Shown here in pieces: positions 24,075-33,398 of a stretch of 64,000 nt of DNA (the stretch's first letter is position 1; every line of letters begins with the position of its first letter). The stretch covers positions 130,664-194,663 of the forward strand of contig NZ_KK020677.1 in assembly GCF_000307775.2 (NCBI RefSeq), written 5' to 3'. Position numbers and translations under genes: made by a program. This DNA comes from Stutzerimonas stutzeri KOS6 (GTDB lineage: Bacteria; Pseudomonadota; Gammaproteobacteria; Pseudomonadales; Pseudomonadaceae). The notes beneath the pieces were generated by a model that was not told the DNA's origin, searched no databases, and worked only from the letters and a program-made list of their open reading frames with translations.

Positions 24075-25304
24075 TCAACTCTTCAAGACCCGCCTCAGCA
24101 AAAACCGCCTCACCGGCACCACTGCCCGCTCCTGCGCCACCACGCACACCATAATGCACAACCCCAGATACAGCGGATACAACGCCGGCGTCAGCGCCTG
24201 CTCCCCCGCCTGCACCACACAATCCGCCCAGTCCTCGAAACACGTCGCCGACACCACCCCGAGCAGCTTCTCCGAGCGCGAAAAGAGAATGAACACCGGC
24301 ACATGCAGCACGAACAGCGGCAACGAGGCCGCACCCAGCCGTTGCGACCAGCCGACCAGCGCGGCATTGCGCGGCGTGGCGACCAGCGCACAGAGCCAGA
24401 CCAGCGCCAGCTGCGCCGGCAGCAGCAGGCCGTTGTGCAGCAGGAAATACCAGTAGCGCTCGCCCTTGAGCAGCCCCAGCGTCGCCAGAAAACTCCCCAG
24501 CACGAAGACGGCCAGCGCCAGCCGCCCCACGGCGCCGAGTTGTCCGCCAGCGCTGCGCCATTCGCGGAACAGCCCGCAGAGCAGGATGCCGGCGAGAAAC
24601 TCCGGCAGCCGCAGCAGCGGCATGCGGTGCAGCATGCCGGTGACAGGAATGCCATAGGCCTGTTGCTGGATCGCCCACAGCGGCGGCAGCAGGTAAAGCA
24701 CGCCGATCGCCAGCAGCCACCAGCCCTTGTGGCGCTGGCGCATCAGGCGAGGCGCCAGCAGCGGGAAGCACAGGTAGAAGAAGAACAGCGTGGAGATCGA
24801 CCAAAGCGGCGGGTTGAATGTCAGGTAGTAGGGGTTCCAGGCATGCAGCATGAACAGTTGCAGGGCGAAGTTGAGCGTCAGCTCGCGGTTGTTCATGAAG
24901 TGCTCGAGGGCTTCGCCCGCGACATTCTCGTTGGTGTCGTAGACCACGTAGCGCAGGCTCGCCTTGGCATCGTCCGGCGGGATGCCGAGCTTGGCGATGA
25001 TCGTCAGCACGATGGCGGTCAGCAGCAGGGAGAACAGATGCAGCGGATAGAGATTGGCCAGGCGCTTGCCGAGGAAATGCCCTGCCGGCTCGCGCAGTTC
25101 ACCCTGCCGGCAGTACACGTGCGCCAGTAGAAAACCGGAGAGGACGAAGAAGCTGCTGGTGGCGAAGAAGCCGACGCCGGCCAGGTCGGCCAGCCAGGAC
25201 GGCTCGTCCCCGACGTAGGTGTGCACGGTATGGAACAGCACCACGTAGATGGCCAGCAGAAAACGCAGCCACTCCAGTCCGATGAAATGTTCCTTGTGCG
25301 GCAC
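24075..25304 (-). CDS. Acyltransferase-3 family membrane protein (OafA/YrhL-like)
   Basis: 409-residue, about ten-helix inner-membrane protein of the family that O-acetylates or O-succinylates surface sugars. Features: GLEWLRFLLAIYVVLFHTVH (the family's first helix with R...H catalytic residues), FFVLSGFLLAHVY, and KRLANLYPLHLFSLL. It starts at a GTG (25304) with AGGAG six bases upstream. Divergent from the beta-lactamase-fold pair across 210 bp. The acceptor is unknown; there are no polysaccharide genes next to it. Confidence 0.88.
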   Translation of the reverse strand: MPHKEHFIGLEWLRFLLAIYVVLFHTVHTYVGDEPSWLADLAGVGFFATSSFFVLSGFLLAHVYCRQGELREPAGHFLGKRLANLYPLHLFSLLLTAIVLTIIAKLGIPPDDAKASLRYVVYDTNENVAGEALEHFMNNRELTLNFALQLFMLHAWNPYYLTFNPPLWSISTLFFFYLCFPLLAPRLMRQRHKGWWLLAIGVLYLLPPLWAIQQQAYGIPVTGMLHRMPLLRLPEFLAGILLCGLFREWRSAGGQLGAVGRLALAVFVLGSFLATLGLLKGERYWYFLLHNGLLLPAQLALVWLCALVATPRNAALVGWSQRLGAASLPLFVLHVPVFILFSRSEKLLGVVSATCFEDWADCVVQAGEQALTPALYPLYLGLCIMVCVVAQERAVVPVRRFLLRRVLKS

Positions 25305-25514
25305 GGCTCACTCCTGCGTCGGTTGGCGGCGCCGGAACGGCGCATAGGGCTCTTTTTGCCGGATCGTCCGCGCCTCGTGACGAAGTGGGCGAATCCTCCA
25401 CATGGGACTCGCAGCGGGCCCGACCGTTGCGCCACCGGTGATCGGGAGGTGCGCACGGCCGGCCACGGCGGTGGTCGGATAGTTGGAAATCGCATGACAC
25501 GACTCCGGAGGACC

Positions 25515-26603
25515 ATGCATCCGTCATCGCTGCTTCGTTTACCGGTCGCCGGGCGCCTGCTGCTGGCAGCGTTGCTGCTCGTCACGCAGGATCAGCCCGC
25601 CGTTGCCCGGGACAACTTCGAGTGGAGTGGGCCGTTTCTGGCGCGTATCGCTCGGGTCGACAGGCAAACGCCCGGTCAGCTTGGCGTCTATGTCAAGGAC
25701 ATGCAGACCGGCACCTCCGTCTCCTATCACGGTGAGGAGTCCTGGTACCTGGCCTCGACCGTCAAGGTGCCGATCGCCATCGCCGTGATGCGCCGGATCG
25801 AGCAGGGCGAACTGACACTGGACAGCTCGGTGGCGCTGCTGGCGTCCGATTATGTCGACGGAGCCGGCCCGACCAATGGCCATGCGCCGGGCAAGGCCCT
25901 CAACGTGCGCTACCTGCTGGACCAGATGCTGATCCACAGCGACAACACTGCCAGCGACATGCTCATCCGCCTGGTCGGGATCGAGCAGGTCAATGCGGTC
26001 GTCCGCGAACTGGTGCCCGCAGGCTTCGGCCCGATCACCTCGCTGGCCGAAGTGCGGCGGCTGATCTACGGCGAACTGCATCCGGCGGCACGCGAGCTGT
26101 CCGGCATGGACTTTCTTGCGCTAAGGCGCCAGCCGAACGACGCCGGCCGCCTTGCGTTGCTGGCTCGTCTGCTGGGTGTGGAGCGAACGGCACTGGCGCC
26201 CATCAGCCTCGGTACTGCCTATGAGCGCTACTACGCCACGGCATTCAACTCGGGCACCCTGAAGGCTTACGGCGATCTGCTCTCGGCACTGGATGCCGGC
26301 ACCGCGCTGGCGCCGGCAAGCACCGAGTACCTGCTGAGCGTGATGCGCCGGGTGGCGACCGGCAAGCAGCGGATCAAGGCCGGTCTGCCGCATGGGGTGG
26401 GCTTCGCGCACAAGACCGGCACCCAGCGCGCGCGCATCTGCGATGCCGGGTTGGTCGATCCGCCGGCTATCGGGGCCGGGGGCTTGTCCACACGGCTCAT
26501 CATCGTCGCCTGCGTTCGCGGCGTCGCTTCCACCAGCCAGGCCGAGCGGGCGTTGCGCGCGACCGGCGAGGCGGTCACCGCTGCGGGGTTGATCCGACGA
26601 TGA
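25515..26603 (+). CDS. Exported class A beta-lactamase-fold serine hydrolase, paralogue 1
   Basis: 362 residues with an N-terminal signal peptide (hydrophobic ~14-24, probable cleavage near AVA). The three active-site motifs of the penicillin-recognising fold are present: Ser81-x-x-Lys84 (ASTVKVP), Ser142-Asp-Asn144 (HSDNTASD), and HKTGTQ near the C-terminus. The Omega-loop region reads YGELHPAA, not the ExxLN of true class A beta-lactamases, so resistance activity is doubtful. The ATG at 25515 with GGAGG directly upstream is preferred to one at 25494. Its stop overlaps the start of paralogue 2 (ATGA). Confidence 0.82.
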   Translation: MHPSSLLRLPVAGRLLLAALLLVTQDQPAVARDNFEWSGPFLARIARVDRQTPGQLGVYVKDMQTGTSVSYHGEESWYLASTVKVPIAIAVMRRIEQGELTLDSSVALLASDYVDGAGPTNGHAPGKALNVRYLLDQMLIHSDNTASDMLIRLVGIEQVNAVVRELVPAGFGPITSLAEVRRLIYGELHPAARELSGMDFLALRRQPNDAGRLALLARLLGVERTALAPISLGTAYERYYATAFNSGTLKAYGDLLSALDAGTALAPASTEYLLSVMRRVATGKQRIKAGLPHGVGFAHKTGTQRARICDAGLVDPPAIGAGGLSTRLIIVACVRGVASTSQAERALRATGEAVTAAGLIRR

Positions 26604-27658
26604 ACAGACAGATCGCACTGTGCGCGCTGCTCCTGCCGCTTGCCGGACTGACGGCCTGCACCGAGCAGGCCGAGGCGACCTGGAAGGATGGTCTGGAGCA
26701 GGAGCTGCGCCGCATCGACGCCGCAGCACCCGGCAAGCTGGGCGTCTACATCAAGCATCTGGGCGATGACGGCGAGCTGCGTTACGACGCCGAGCGCTTC
26801 TGGTATCTCGGCTCTGCGGTGAAGGTGCCGATCGCCATCGCCGTGCTGCAGAGCGTCGACGAGGGGGCGTTCAATCTGGATCAGCGCCTGACCCTGGAAA
26901 CCGAGGACAAGGTGGATGGCTCCGGCGATCTGGTCTGGCAGGATGCGGGCGTCGACTATGCGCTGCGCGAGCTGCTCGAGGAAATGCTGATCGAGAGCGA
27001 CAACACCGCGGCCAATATGCTGATCCGCCTGGTCGGCGAGGACGAGCTCAACGCGCGCACCGGCAAGAGCATGGGCGGCGACTTCGAGGCAATCACGACG
27101 TTCACCCAGGTACGCCGCGATGTCTACGGCGAAGTGCACCCGGACGCGGCCCGGCTGGAGAACATGCAGTTGGTGGAGCTGGCCTCGGCGCCGTTCAGCC
27201 AGCCGCGCTACCAGGCGCTGGCCAGGGTGCTGAACCGGCAGCCGGACGAGCTGAAGGCGGCGAGCATGGAGGAGGCGTATGCGCGTTACTACGCCCGCCA
27301 CCTCAACTCCAGCAGCCTGGTGGCCTATGGCGCGCTGCTGGAAAAGCTGGTGCGTGGCGAACTGCTCTCAGCGAACAGCCGGGACCTGCTGTATGGCGAC
27401 ATGAAGCTCGGTTCCTACGACAACTACCGCCTCGAGGCCGGGCTGCCGGAAGACGTGCCCTTCATCCAGAAGACCGGCACCCAGCTGGGACGTGCCTGCC
27501 ATGTCGGCGTCATCGAGCCGCGGGATGAAACCCGCGCGATCGTCGTGGTCGCCTGTGCCGAAGAGTTGGACGAGGGCAAGGAAGCCGGGCAGCTGTTCGA
27601 GCAGGTCGGGCGGGCGATCAGCGAGGCGCTGCTGCGCGCCGACGCCGAGAGCGACTGA
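26600..27658 (+). CDS. Class A beta-lactamase-fold lipoprotein, paralogue 2
   Basis: 352 residues, clearly homologous to the preceding protein along its length (shared LGVYxK, KVPIAIAV, SDNTAxxMLIRLVG, YGEVHP, YARYYA, KTGTQ). Here the N-terminus is a lipoprotein signal with lipobox LTAC (Cys20). Motifs: SAVK, SDN, KTG. The residue after the lipid-bearing Cys is Thr, so outer-membrane sorting is expected. Coupled by a 4-bp overlap to paralogue 1; one soluble and one lipid-anchored member of the same fold suggests a division of labour in the periplasm. Confidence 0.82.
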   Translation: MNRQIALCALLLPLAGLTACTEQAEATWKDGLEQELRRIDAAAPGKLGVYIKHLGDDGELRYDAERFWYLGSAVKVPIAIAVLQSVDEGAFNLDQRLTLETEDKVDGSGDLVWQDAGVDYALRELLEEMLIESDNTAANMLIRLVGEDELNARTGKSMGGDFEAITTFTQVRRDVYGEVHPDAARLENMQLVELASAPFSQPRYQALARVLNRQPDELKAASMEEAYARYYARHLNSSSLVAYGALLEKLVRGELLSANSRDLLYGDMKLGSYDNYRLEAGLPEDVPFIQKTGTQLGRACHVGVIEPRDETRAIVVVACAEELDEGKEAGQLFEQVGRAISEALLRADAESD

Positions 27659-27811
27659 GGTTGGCGGCGAGCGCCTTATGCGCGCCAGCCCCCGGCCCTG
27701 CAGCCGGCACGTTGTCCTGCCGGAGCGAGCCTTGCTCGCGACCATGCTTCGTGGTCATGGCCTCTGCGTTCCCGCCCGCGCAAGCTGTCGGCCGATCGGG
27801 CGCCGATACCT

Positions 27812-28942
27812 TCAGGATGTCCGGGTGGCCTTGAGAATCACGAACTTCGGCGTGGCACCGACCTGCTCGGCGTTGCCGAACAGGCGCTTGAGCTTGAGGT
27901 GATAGCCGAGATGGCGGTTGCCGACGATCCATAGCTCGCCGCCCTTGGCCAGCGCGGCCTTGGCCTGGGTGAACATGCGCCAGGCGAGGAAATCGCCGAC
28001 CACCTGCTGCTGGTGGAACGGCGGATTGCACAACACCAGATCCAGCGAAGCCGCTGGCTGTTCCGCCAGGCCGTCGTCGGCACGGATCTCGACCGGGCGT
28101 TCGCCGAGGATCGCCTGCCAGTTCTCCCGCGCCGACTGCACCGCCATGTGGCTCTCGTCCACCAGCGTCAGTTGCGCCTGCGGATTGCCCAGCGCATAGA
28201 CAATGCCGAGTACGCCGTTGCCGCAACCGAGATCGGCCACGCGCAGCGCGCCCAACGCCTTGGGCAGGTGCGGCAGGAAGGCGCGCGTGCCGATATCGAG
28301 GCCTTCGCGGCAGAACAGGTTGGCGTGGTTGAGCAGTTCGAGTTTCGGCTGATCGAGCTGGTAGCGGGTCGGGTAGGGTGACTGCGGCGCCGGTTTGTCG
28401 ACCGGTGTTGCGCTGAGCAGGCGCGCCTTCTTTACCGCCAGCGAGGCCTGCACCGGACCGATGTACTGCTCCAGCAGGTCACCGGCGGCGCGCGGCAGGT
28501 GCTTGATCATCGCCGCGGCGATCACCCGTGCGCCGGGCGCCAGCTGCCCATGCAGGCGGATCAGCTGTTCCTCCAGCAGGGCGAGGGTCTTCGGTACGCG
28601 AATCAGCACCAGATCGAACGGCCCCTGGGCAACCTCGCTGGCCGCAACGAAGCTCACTCTTGTCTCGGATATCCCATTGCGCGCCAGGTTCTTCTGCAGC
28701 GCCAGATGGGCCAGGTGCGAGTCGCCACTGCTGGTGACCTCGGCGTGCATGGCCAGTGCGCAGGCGAGGGCGCCGAAGCTGTCATTGAGGATCAGCACCC
28801 GTGTGGCCACCGGCAATCCCTGTTCGTGCAGCTGGGCCAGCAGGTATTCGTCGGCGGCATCGAAGGCCTGCAGCGGCTCGTTCGGCTGCTCCGGCTGGCG
28901 GATCAGGTCGAGGCTTGCATAGGGAGTATCGAGAGTAGGCAT
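27812..28942 (-). CDS. rlmG: 23S rRNA (guanine-N2) methyltransferase RlmG
   Basis: 376 residues with the two-domain RlmG/RsmC architecture: a degenerate N-terminal methyltransferase domain (LILNDSFGALA), then the active C-terminal one (VADLGCGNGVLGIVYAL, ~240-256; catalytic NPPFH). It modifies G1835 of 23S rRNA. The ATG at 28942 gives MPTLDTPYASLDL as in pseudomonads; the open frame extends upstream only by chance. Divergent from fpr. Confidence 0.9.
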   Translation of the reverse strand: MPTLDTPYASLDLIRQPEQPNEPLQAFDAADEYLLAQLHEQGLPVATRVLILNDSFGALACALAMHAEVTSSGDSHLAHLALQKNLARNGISETRVSFVAASEVAQGPFDLVLIRVPKTLALLEEQLIRLHGQLAPGARVIAAAMIKHLPRAAGDLLEQYIGPVQASLAVKKARLLSATPVDKPAPQSPYPTRYQLDQPKLELLNHANLFCREGLDIGTRAFLPHLPKALGALRVADLGCGNGVLGIVYALGNPQAQLTLVDESHMAVQSARENWQAILGERPVEIRADDGLAEQPAASLDLVLCNPPFHQQQVVGDFLAWRMFTQAKAALAKGGELWIVGNRHLGYHLKLKRLFGNAEQVGATPKFVILKATRTS

Positions 28943-29038
28943 GAGAACTGGCGGTGTTTGTGGGCGTCGGAATGGAGTATCAAAGCGTTTACGGGGATTG
29001 CGAACAGCACCCCGGCATCTGCTCGGAGGGAGCGAAGT

Positions 29039-29815
29039 ATGACCGCCAGCGAAGAGAAGTTCACCCGCCAACGCCTGCTCGAGGTGCAGACGTTGACGCC
29101 CAACCTGTTCACCCTGCGTACCAGCCGCGATCCCGGCTTTCGTTTCAGCGCCGGGCAGTTCGCCCGCCTCGGCGTGCGCAAGCCAGACGGCGGCATCGTC
29201 TGGCGCGCCTATTCGATGGTCTCGGCGCCGCACGACGAGTTTCTCGATTTCTTCTCTATCGTGGTGCCGGATGGCGAGTTCACCAGCGAACTGAGCCGGC
29301 TTGCCGTCGGCGACGAACTGCTGGTGGACAAGCAGGCCTTCGGCTTCCTGACGCTGGATCGCTTTGCCGATGGCCGTGACCTCTGGCTGCTGGCAACCGG
29401 CACAGGGATCGCGCCGTTCCTTTCGATCCTGCAGGACTTCGAGGCCTGGCAGCGCTTCGAGCGCATCATTCTGGTCTACAGCGTGCGCGAGGCGCGTGAA
29501 CTGGGCTATCAGCAGCTGATCGCCGAACTGCCGCAGCGCGATTACCTGGAAGGGCTGGGCGCGAAGCTGCTGTACCTGCCGGTGGTGACTCGCGAGCAGG
29601 TACCCGGTGCGCTGCACGGGCGCATCACCACACTGATCGGGAACGGCGAGCTGGAGCGTGCGGCCGATCTGCAGCTGGCACCCGAGCATTCGCGGATCAT
29701 GCTCTGCGGCAATCCGCAGATGAACGAGGACACCCGTGCGGTGCTGAAGGTGCGCGGCATGAACCTGGCGCTTACCCGCAAACCCGGGCAGGTGGCTGTG
29801 GAGAATTACTGGTAA
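29039..29815 (+). CDS. fpr: Ferredoxin/flavodoxin-NADP+ reductase
   Basis: 258-residue FAD flavoprotein. The FAD-binding segment is WRAYSMVSAP (RxYS), the NADP-binding glycine loop is LLATGTGIAPFLS, then MLCGNPQMNEDTR; it ends VENYW, the aromatic end of the bacterial subclass I Fpr. It transfers electrons between NADPH and ferredoxin or flavodoxin, often in oxidative stress. The ATG at 29039 follows GGAGGGAG. Confidence 0.92.
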   Translation: MTASEEKFTRQRLLEVQTLTPNLFTLRTSRDPGFRFSAGQFARLGVRKPDGGIVWRAYSMVSAPHDEFLDFFSIVVPDGEFTSELSRLAVGDELLVDKQAFGFLTLDRFADGRDLWLLATGTGIAPFLSILQDFEAWQRFERIILVYSVREARELGYQQLIAELPQRDYLEGLGAKLLYLPVVTREQVPGALHGRITTLIGNGELERAADLQLAPEHSRIMLCGNPQMNEDTRAVLKVRGMNLALTRKPGQVAVENYW

Positions 29816-29868
29816 GGCGTCTTTGCCGGGCCTTCCCCGCATGGCGCGTGCAAAACCACAGAGCACTC

Positions 29869-29935
29869 GTAGGGTGGGCTTTAGCCCACCGAGGGATGTC
29901 GATCCGGCAGCGCTGGGCTAAAGCCCAGCCCACGG
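29869..29935. repeat. Inverted-repeat element, family 2, degenerate copy
   Basis: Starts GTAGGGTGGGCTTTAGCCCA and, after ~20 bp, has the opposite arm GCTGGGCTAAAGCCCAGCCCA. The right end no longer matches CCACCCTAC exactly. It lies between convergent fpr and gdhA. Confidence 0.7.
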
Positions 29936-29961
29936 CTGTACGGCGACCACGCTGAACAAGA

Positions 29962-29993
29962 AAAGCCCCCGCCGTTCGATCGGGCAGGGGCTT
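29962..29993 (-). terminator. Rho-independent terminator of gdhA
   Basis: AAAGCCCC...GGGGCTTT hairpin (with GCC/GGC inside), 43 bp downstream of the gdhA stop on the minus strand. On that strand the stem is followed by a short T run. Confidence 0.7.
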
Positions 29994-30035
29994 TCGTGCA
30001 ACTGGCCGAGCCTGAGGCTTGCCGCTGGCGCTGCG

Positions 30036-31493
<1,458 letters not shown>

Positions 31494-31646
31494 TTTGTGG
31501 TGCTATGGAGCTGATGATCTTGGCGCAGCTCGGGGCGCCTATTTAAAGGTTTTCCGAGGCTTCAGGCTTTGGGTGGTGGAGGTGTCGCTCTACTTGCACT
31601 GAAATAGTGCGCTTAGTGCGTCATTCCTGTGCTTCGTCGGGGGTGG

Positions 31647-32432
31647 CTATTCGGCCAGTTCGCAGCGATTGCGCCCACTGCGCTTTGCGCGCAACAAGGC
31701 GCTATCGGCCCGGTTGATGGTGCTCGAATAGGTTTCATCCGGGCGCAATTCGGCAATGCCCATGCTCACGGTCACCCTGAGCAGACTGTCGTTCACCCGT
31801 ACGCCGAGGGCAGCGATGCTGTCGCCCAGGCGGCGCATCACCATCTTGGCTCTTTCGGCGGGGCACTCCGGCATCAGGATGAGGAACTCCTCACCGCCCC
31901 AGCGCCCGCACAGGTCGTGCTCACGTATCTCGGACTCCATCACGCGAACCACCTCGATCAGCACGCGATCACCGACATCATGGCCGTAGTCGTCGTTGAT
32001 TCCCTTGAAACGATCGATATCCAGCATGACCACCGCCAGCGGACGGGCATAGCGTTTGGCGCGCTCGCTTTCCTCGCGCAGGCGCTCGGTCAGCAGGCGA
32101 CGGTTGGCGATCCCGGTAAGCGAGTCCAGGGTCGAGGCCTCGCGCAGCGAGGCATTCAGGTCCTGCATCATCATCTGGTAGCGATCGGAAATGCGTGCGA
32201 CCTTTTCCAGCTGACGCAGCTGCTTTTCGAAGCGCGCGGCCAGGCTCTGCTCGCGCTCGCGGGCAATGCTCTGGTAGCCGTCCGAGACGCGAGTGATCCG
32301 TTCTATCCGTCCGAGCAGATCATGGTGGGTTGCCCACAGTCTGCTCAGGGCCTCTTTCAATGGATGCCCTTCGAACTGTGGATCGGCGAGGAGAATGGCT
32401 ACCTCCTGCTCGGCTGGGGATGGCCCGCGCAT
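31647..32432 (-). CDS. siaD: Diguanylate cyclase SiaD
   Basis: 261 residues: an N-terminal helical region (~1-95) that receives SiaC, then a GGDEF domain with active site RWGGEEFLI and an intact inhibitory site (REHD five residues before GGEEF). It makes cyclic di-GMP, which promotes aggregation and biofilm formation. In P. aeruginosa it is switched on by unphosphorylated SiaC. AGAAGG five bases before the ATG; 13 bp after siaC. Last gene of siaABCD. Confidence 0.93.
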   Translation of the reverse strand: MRGPSPAEQEVAILLADPQFEGHPLKEALSRLWATHHDLLGRIERITRVSDGYQSIAREREQSLAARFEKQLRQLEKVARISDRYQMMMQDLNASLREASTLDSLTGIANRRLLTERLREESERAKRYARPLAVVMLDIDRFKGINDDYGHDVGDRVLIEVVRVMESEIREHDLCGRWGGEEFLILMPECPAERAKMVMRRLGDSIAALGVRVNDSLLRVTVSMGIAELRPDETYSSTINRADSALLRAKRSGRNRCELAE

Positions 32433-32445
32433 ATCGACCTTCTAG

Positions 32446-32823
32446 TCAGTCATGACTCTGGATGGAAAAGGGAAAGCTGCAGTCTTCCTTGAATTCCTCG
32501 GCCAGTTCTACCACACGCTCGTTACGGATGTCGTAGTACCAGTTGACGCCCACCTGGCGACCACTCTGAAAGGCCGACTCCAGCAGGTCGAAGATGTCCA
32601 TCATCGCCTTGATGCTGCTGGTGTTGAGATACAGCAGCCGCAATTCCAGGCTCAGTGGATGCGCGGCATCGGCGAGAAATCGCTCGATCCATTCGTAGAC
32701 CTGGCGGAACAGTTCATAGGAGTTTTCCGGGAAGGAGTCGCCCTGCATCGAGACGATGCCCTTCTCCCAGTCGGACTGGATGGCGGGCGTGGATTGGCTG
32801 CCGGGGATGGAAAAATCGTTCAT
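32446..32823 (-). CDS. siaC: SiaC, phospho-switch protein (DUF1987)
   Basis: 125 residues. With the start at MNDFSIPG (ATG at 32823, GAGAG seven bases upstream) the threonine in LYLNTSSIKAM is residue 68, exactly the position phosphorylated by SiaB and dephosphorylated by SiaA in P. aeruginosa. A start seven codons earlier would spoil this numbering and overlap siaB. Unphosphorylated SiaC binds and activates SiaD. Confidence 0.93.
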   Translation of the reverse strand: MNDFSIPGSQSTPAIQSDWEKGIVSMQGDSFPENSYELFRQVYEWIERFLADAAHPLSLELRLLYLNTSSIKAMMDIFDLLESAFQSGRQVGVNWYYDIRNERVVELAEEFKEDCSFPFSIQSHD

Positions 32824-32840
32824 GTGGATACTCTCGATAT

Positions 32841-33383
32841 TCAAATGACGGCGCTCAGGCTCAGGAAGGAAAGTCCGTCGGAGACCGGCTGCAGCGAGGC
32901 CTCGAGTGGCTCGCTGGACTTGCGGGCGATGTCGATCAGGCCGAGCCCGGCGCCAGTGGTCACATGTTCATCGTGGGGTTTGCGCAGTTGTTCCTTGTAC
33001 AGGGCCTTCAGTCCGGCCTTGTCCAGTTTCGCCAGCTCGGCCACCGCATCGAGCAGTAGCTGTCCGTCGGCAGTCTCGACCAGGTTGCCGGCGGAAACCA
33101 CGTACCGACCCTGTTCGTCACGGGACACCACCACCGTGGCACCGGCCTGCTGATCGGACCAGTTTTTCTCACGGGTGTAGTGACGGATGTTCTGCGTCAT
33201 TTCGATGTAGACCGCGAACACGTCCATCGCCGATGACGGGTGCGCCTGCTCTTCGGCCATGTAGTTGCGCAGCGCATTACCGATTTCCTCGATCAGGCTG
33301 CGTGATATGGGACCGTTGAAGCACAGCATGATCTGTTGCTGGTTGTAGCGTTCGCGCATCGCGAACATGTCGATGGGGGCCAT
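32841..33383 (-). CDS. siaB: SiaB, SiaC kinase
   Basis: 180-residue histidine-kinase-like ATPase fold protein that phosphorylates SiaC, in the style of anti-sigma-factor kinases. Recognisable features are YIEMTQNIRHY (N-box-like helix) and TTGAGLGLIDIARKS (G-box). The ATG at 33383 has GGGAG six bases upstream; a TTG two codons earlier is not needed. Gap of 15 bp after siaA and 17 bp before siaC. Confidence 0.92.
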   Translation of the reverse strand: MAPIDMFAMRERYNQQQIMLCFNGPISRSLIEEIGNALRNYMAEEQAHPSSAMDVFAVYIEMTQNIRHYTREKNWSDQQAGATVVVSRDEQGRYVVSAGNLVETADGQLLLDAVAELAKLDKAGLKALYKEQLRKPHDEHVTTGAGLGLIDIARKSSEPLEASLQPVSDGLSFLSLSAVI

Positions 33384-33398
33384 GGCCAACTCCCTGTC

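Noticed and set aside
25515..27658. Reading the two penicillin-fold genes as antibiotic-resistance beta-lactamases
   Set aside because: SxxK/SDN/KTG are shared by many serine hydrolases and PBPs; the class A ExxLN Omega-loop is not visible, so resistance cannot be claimed.
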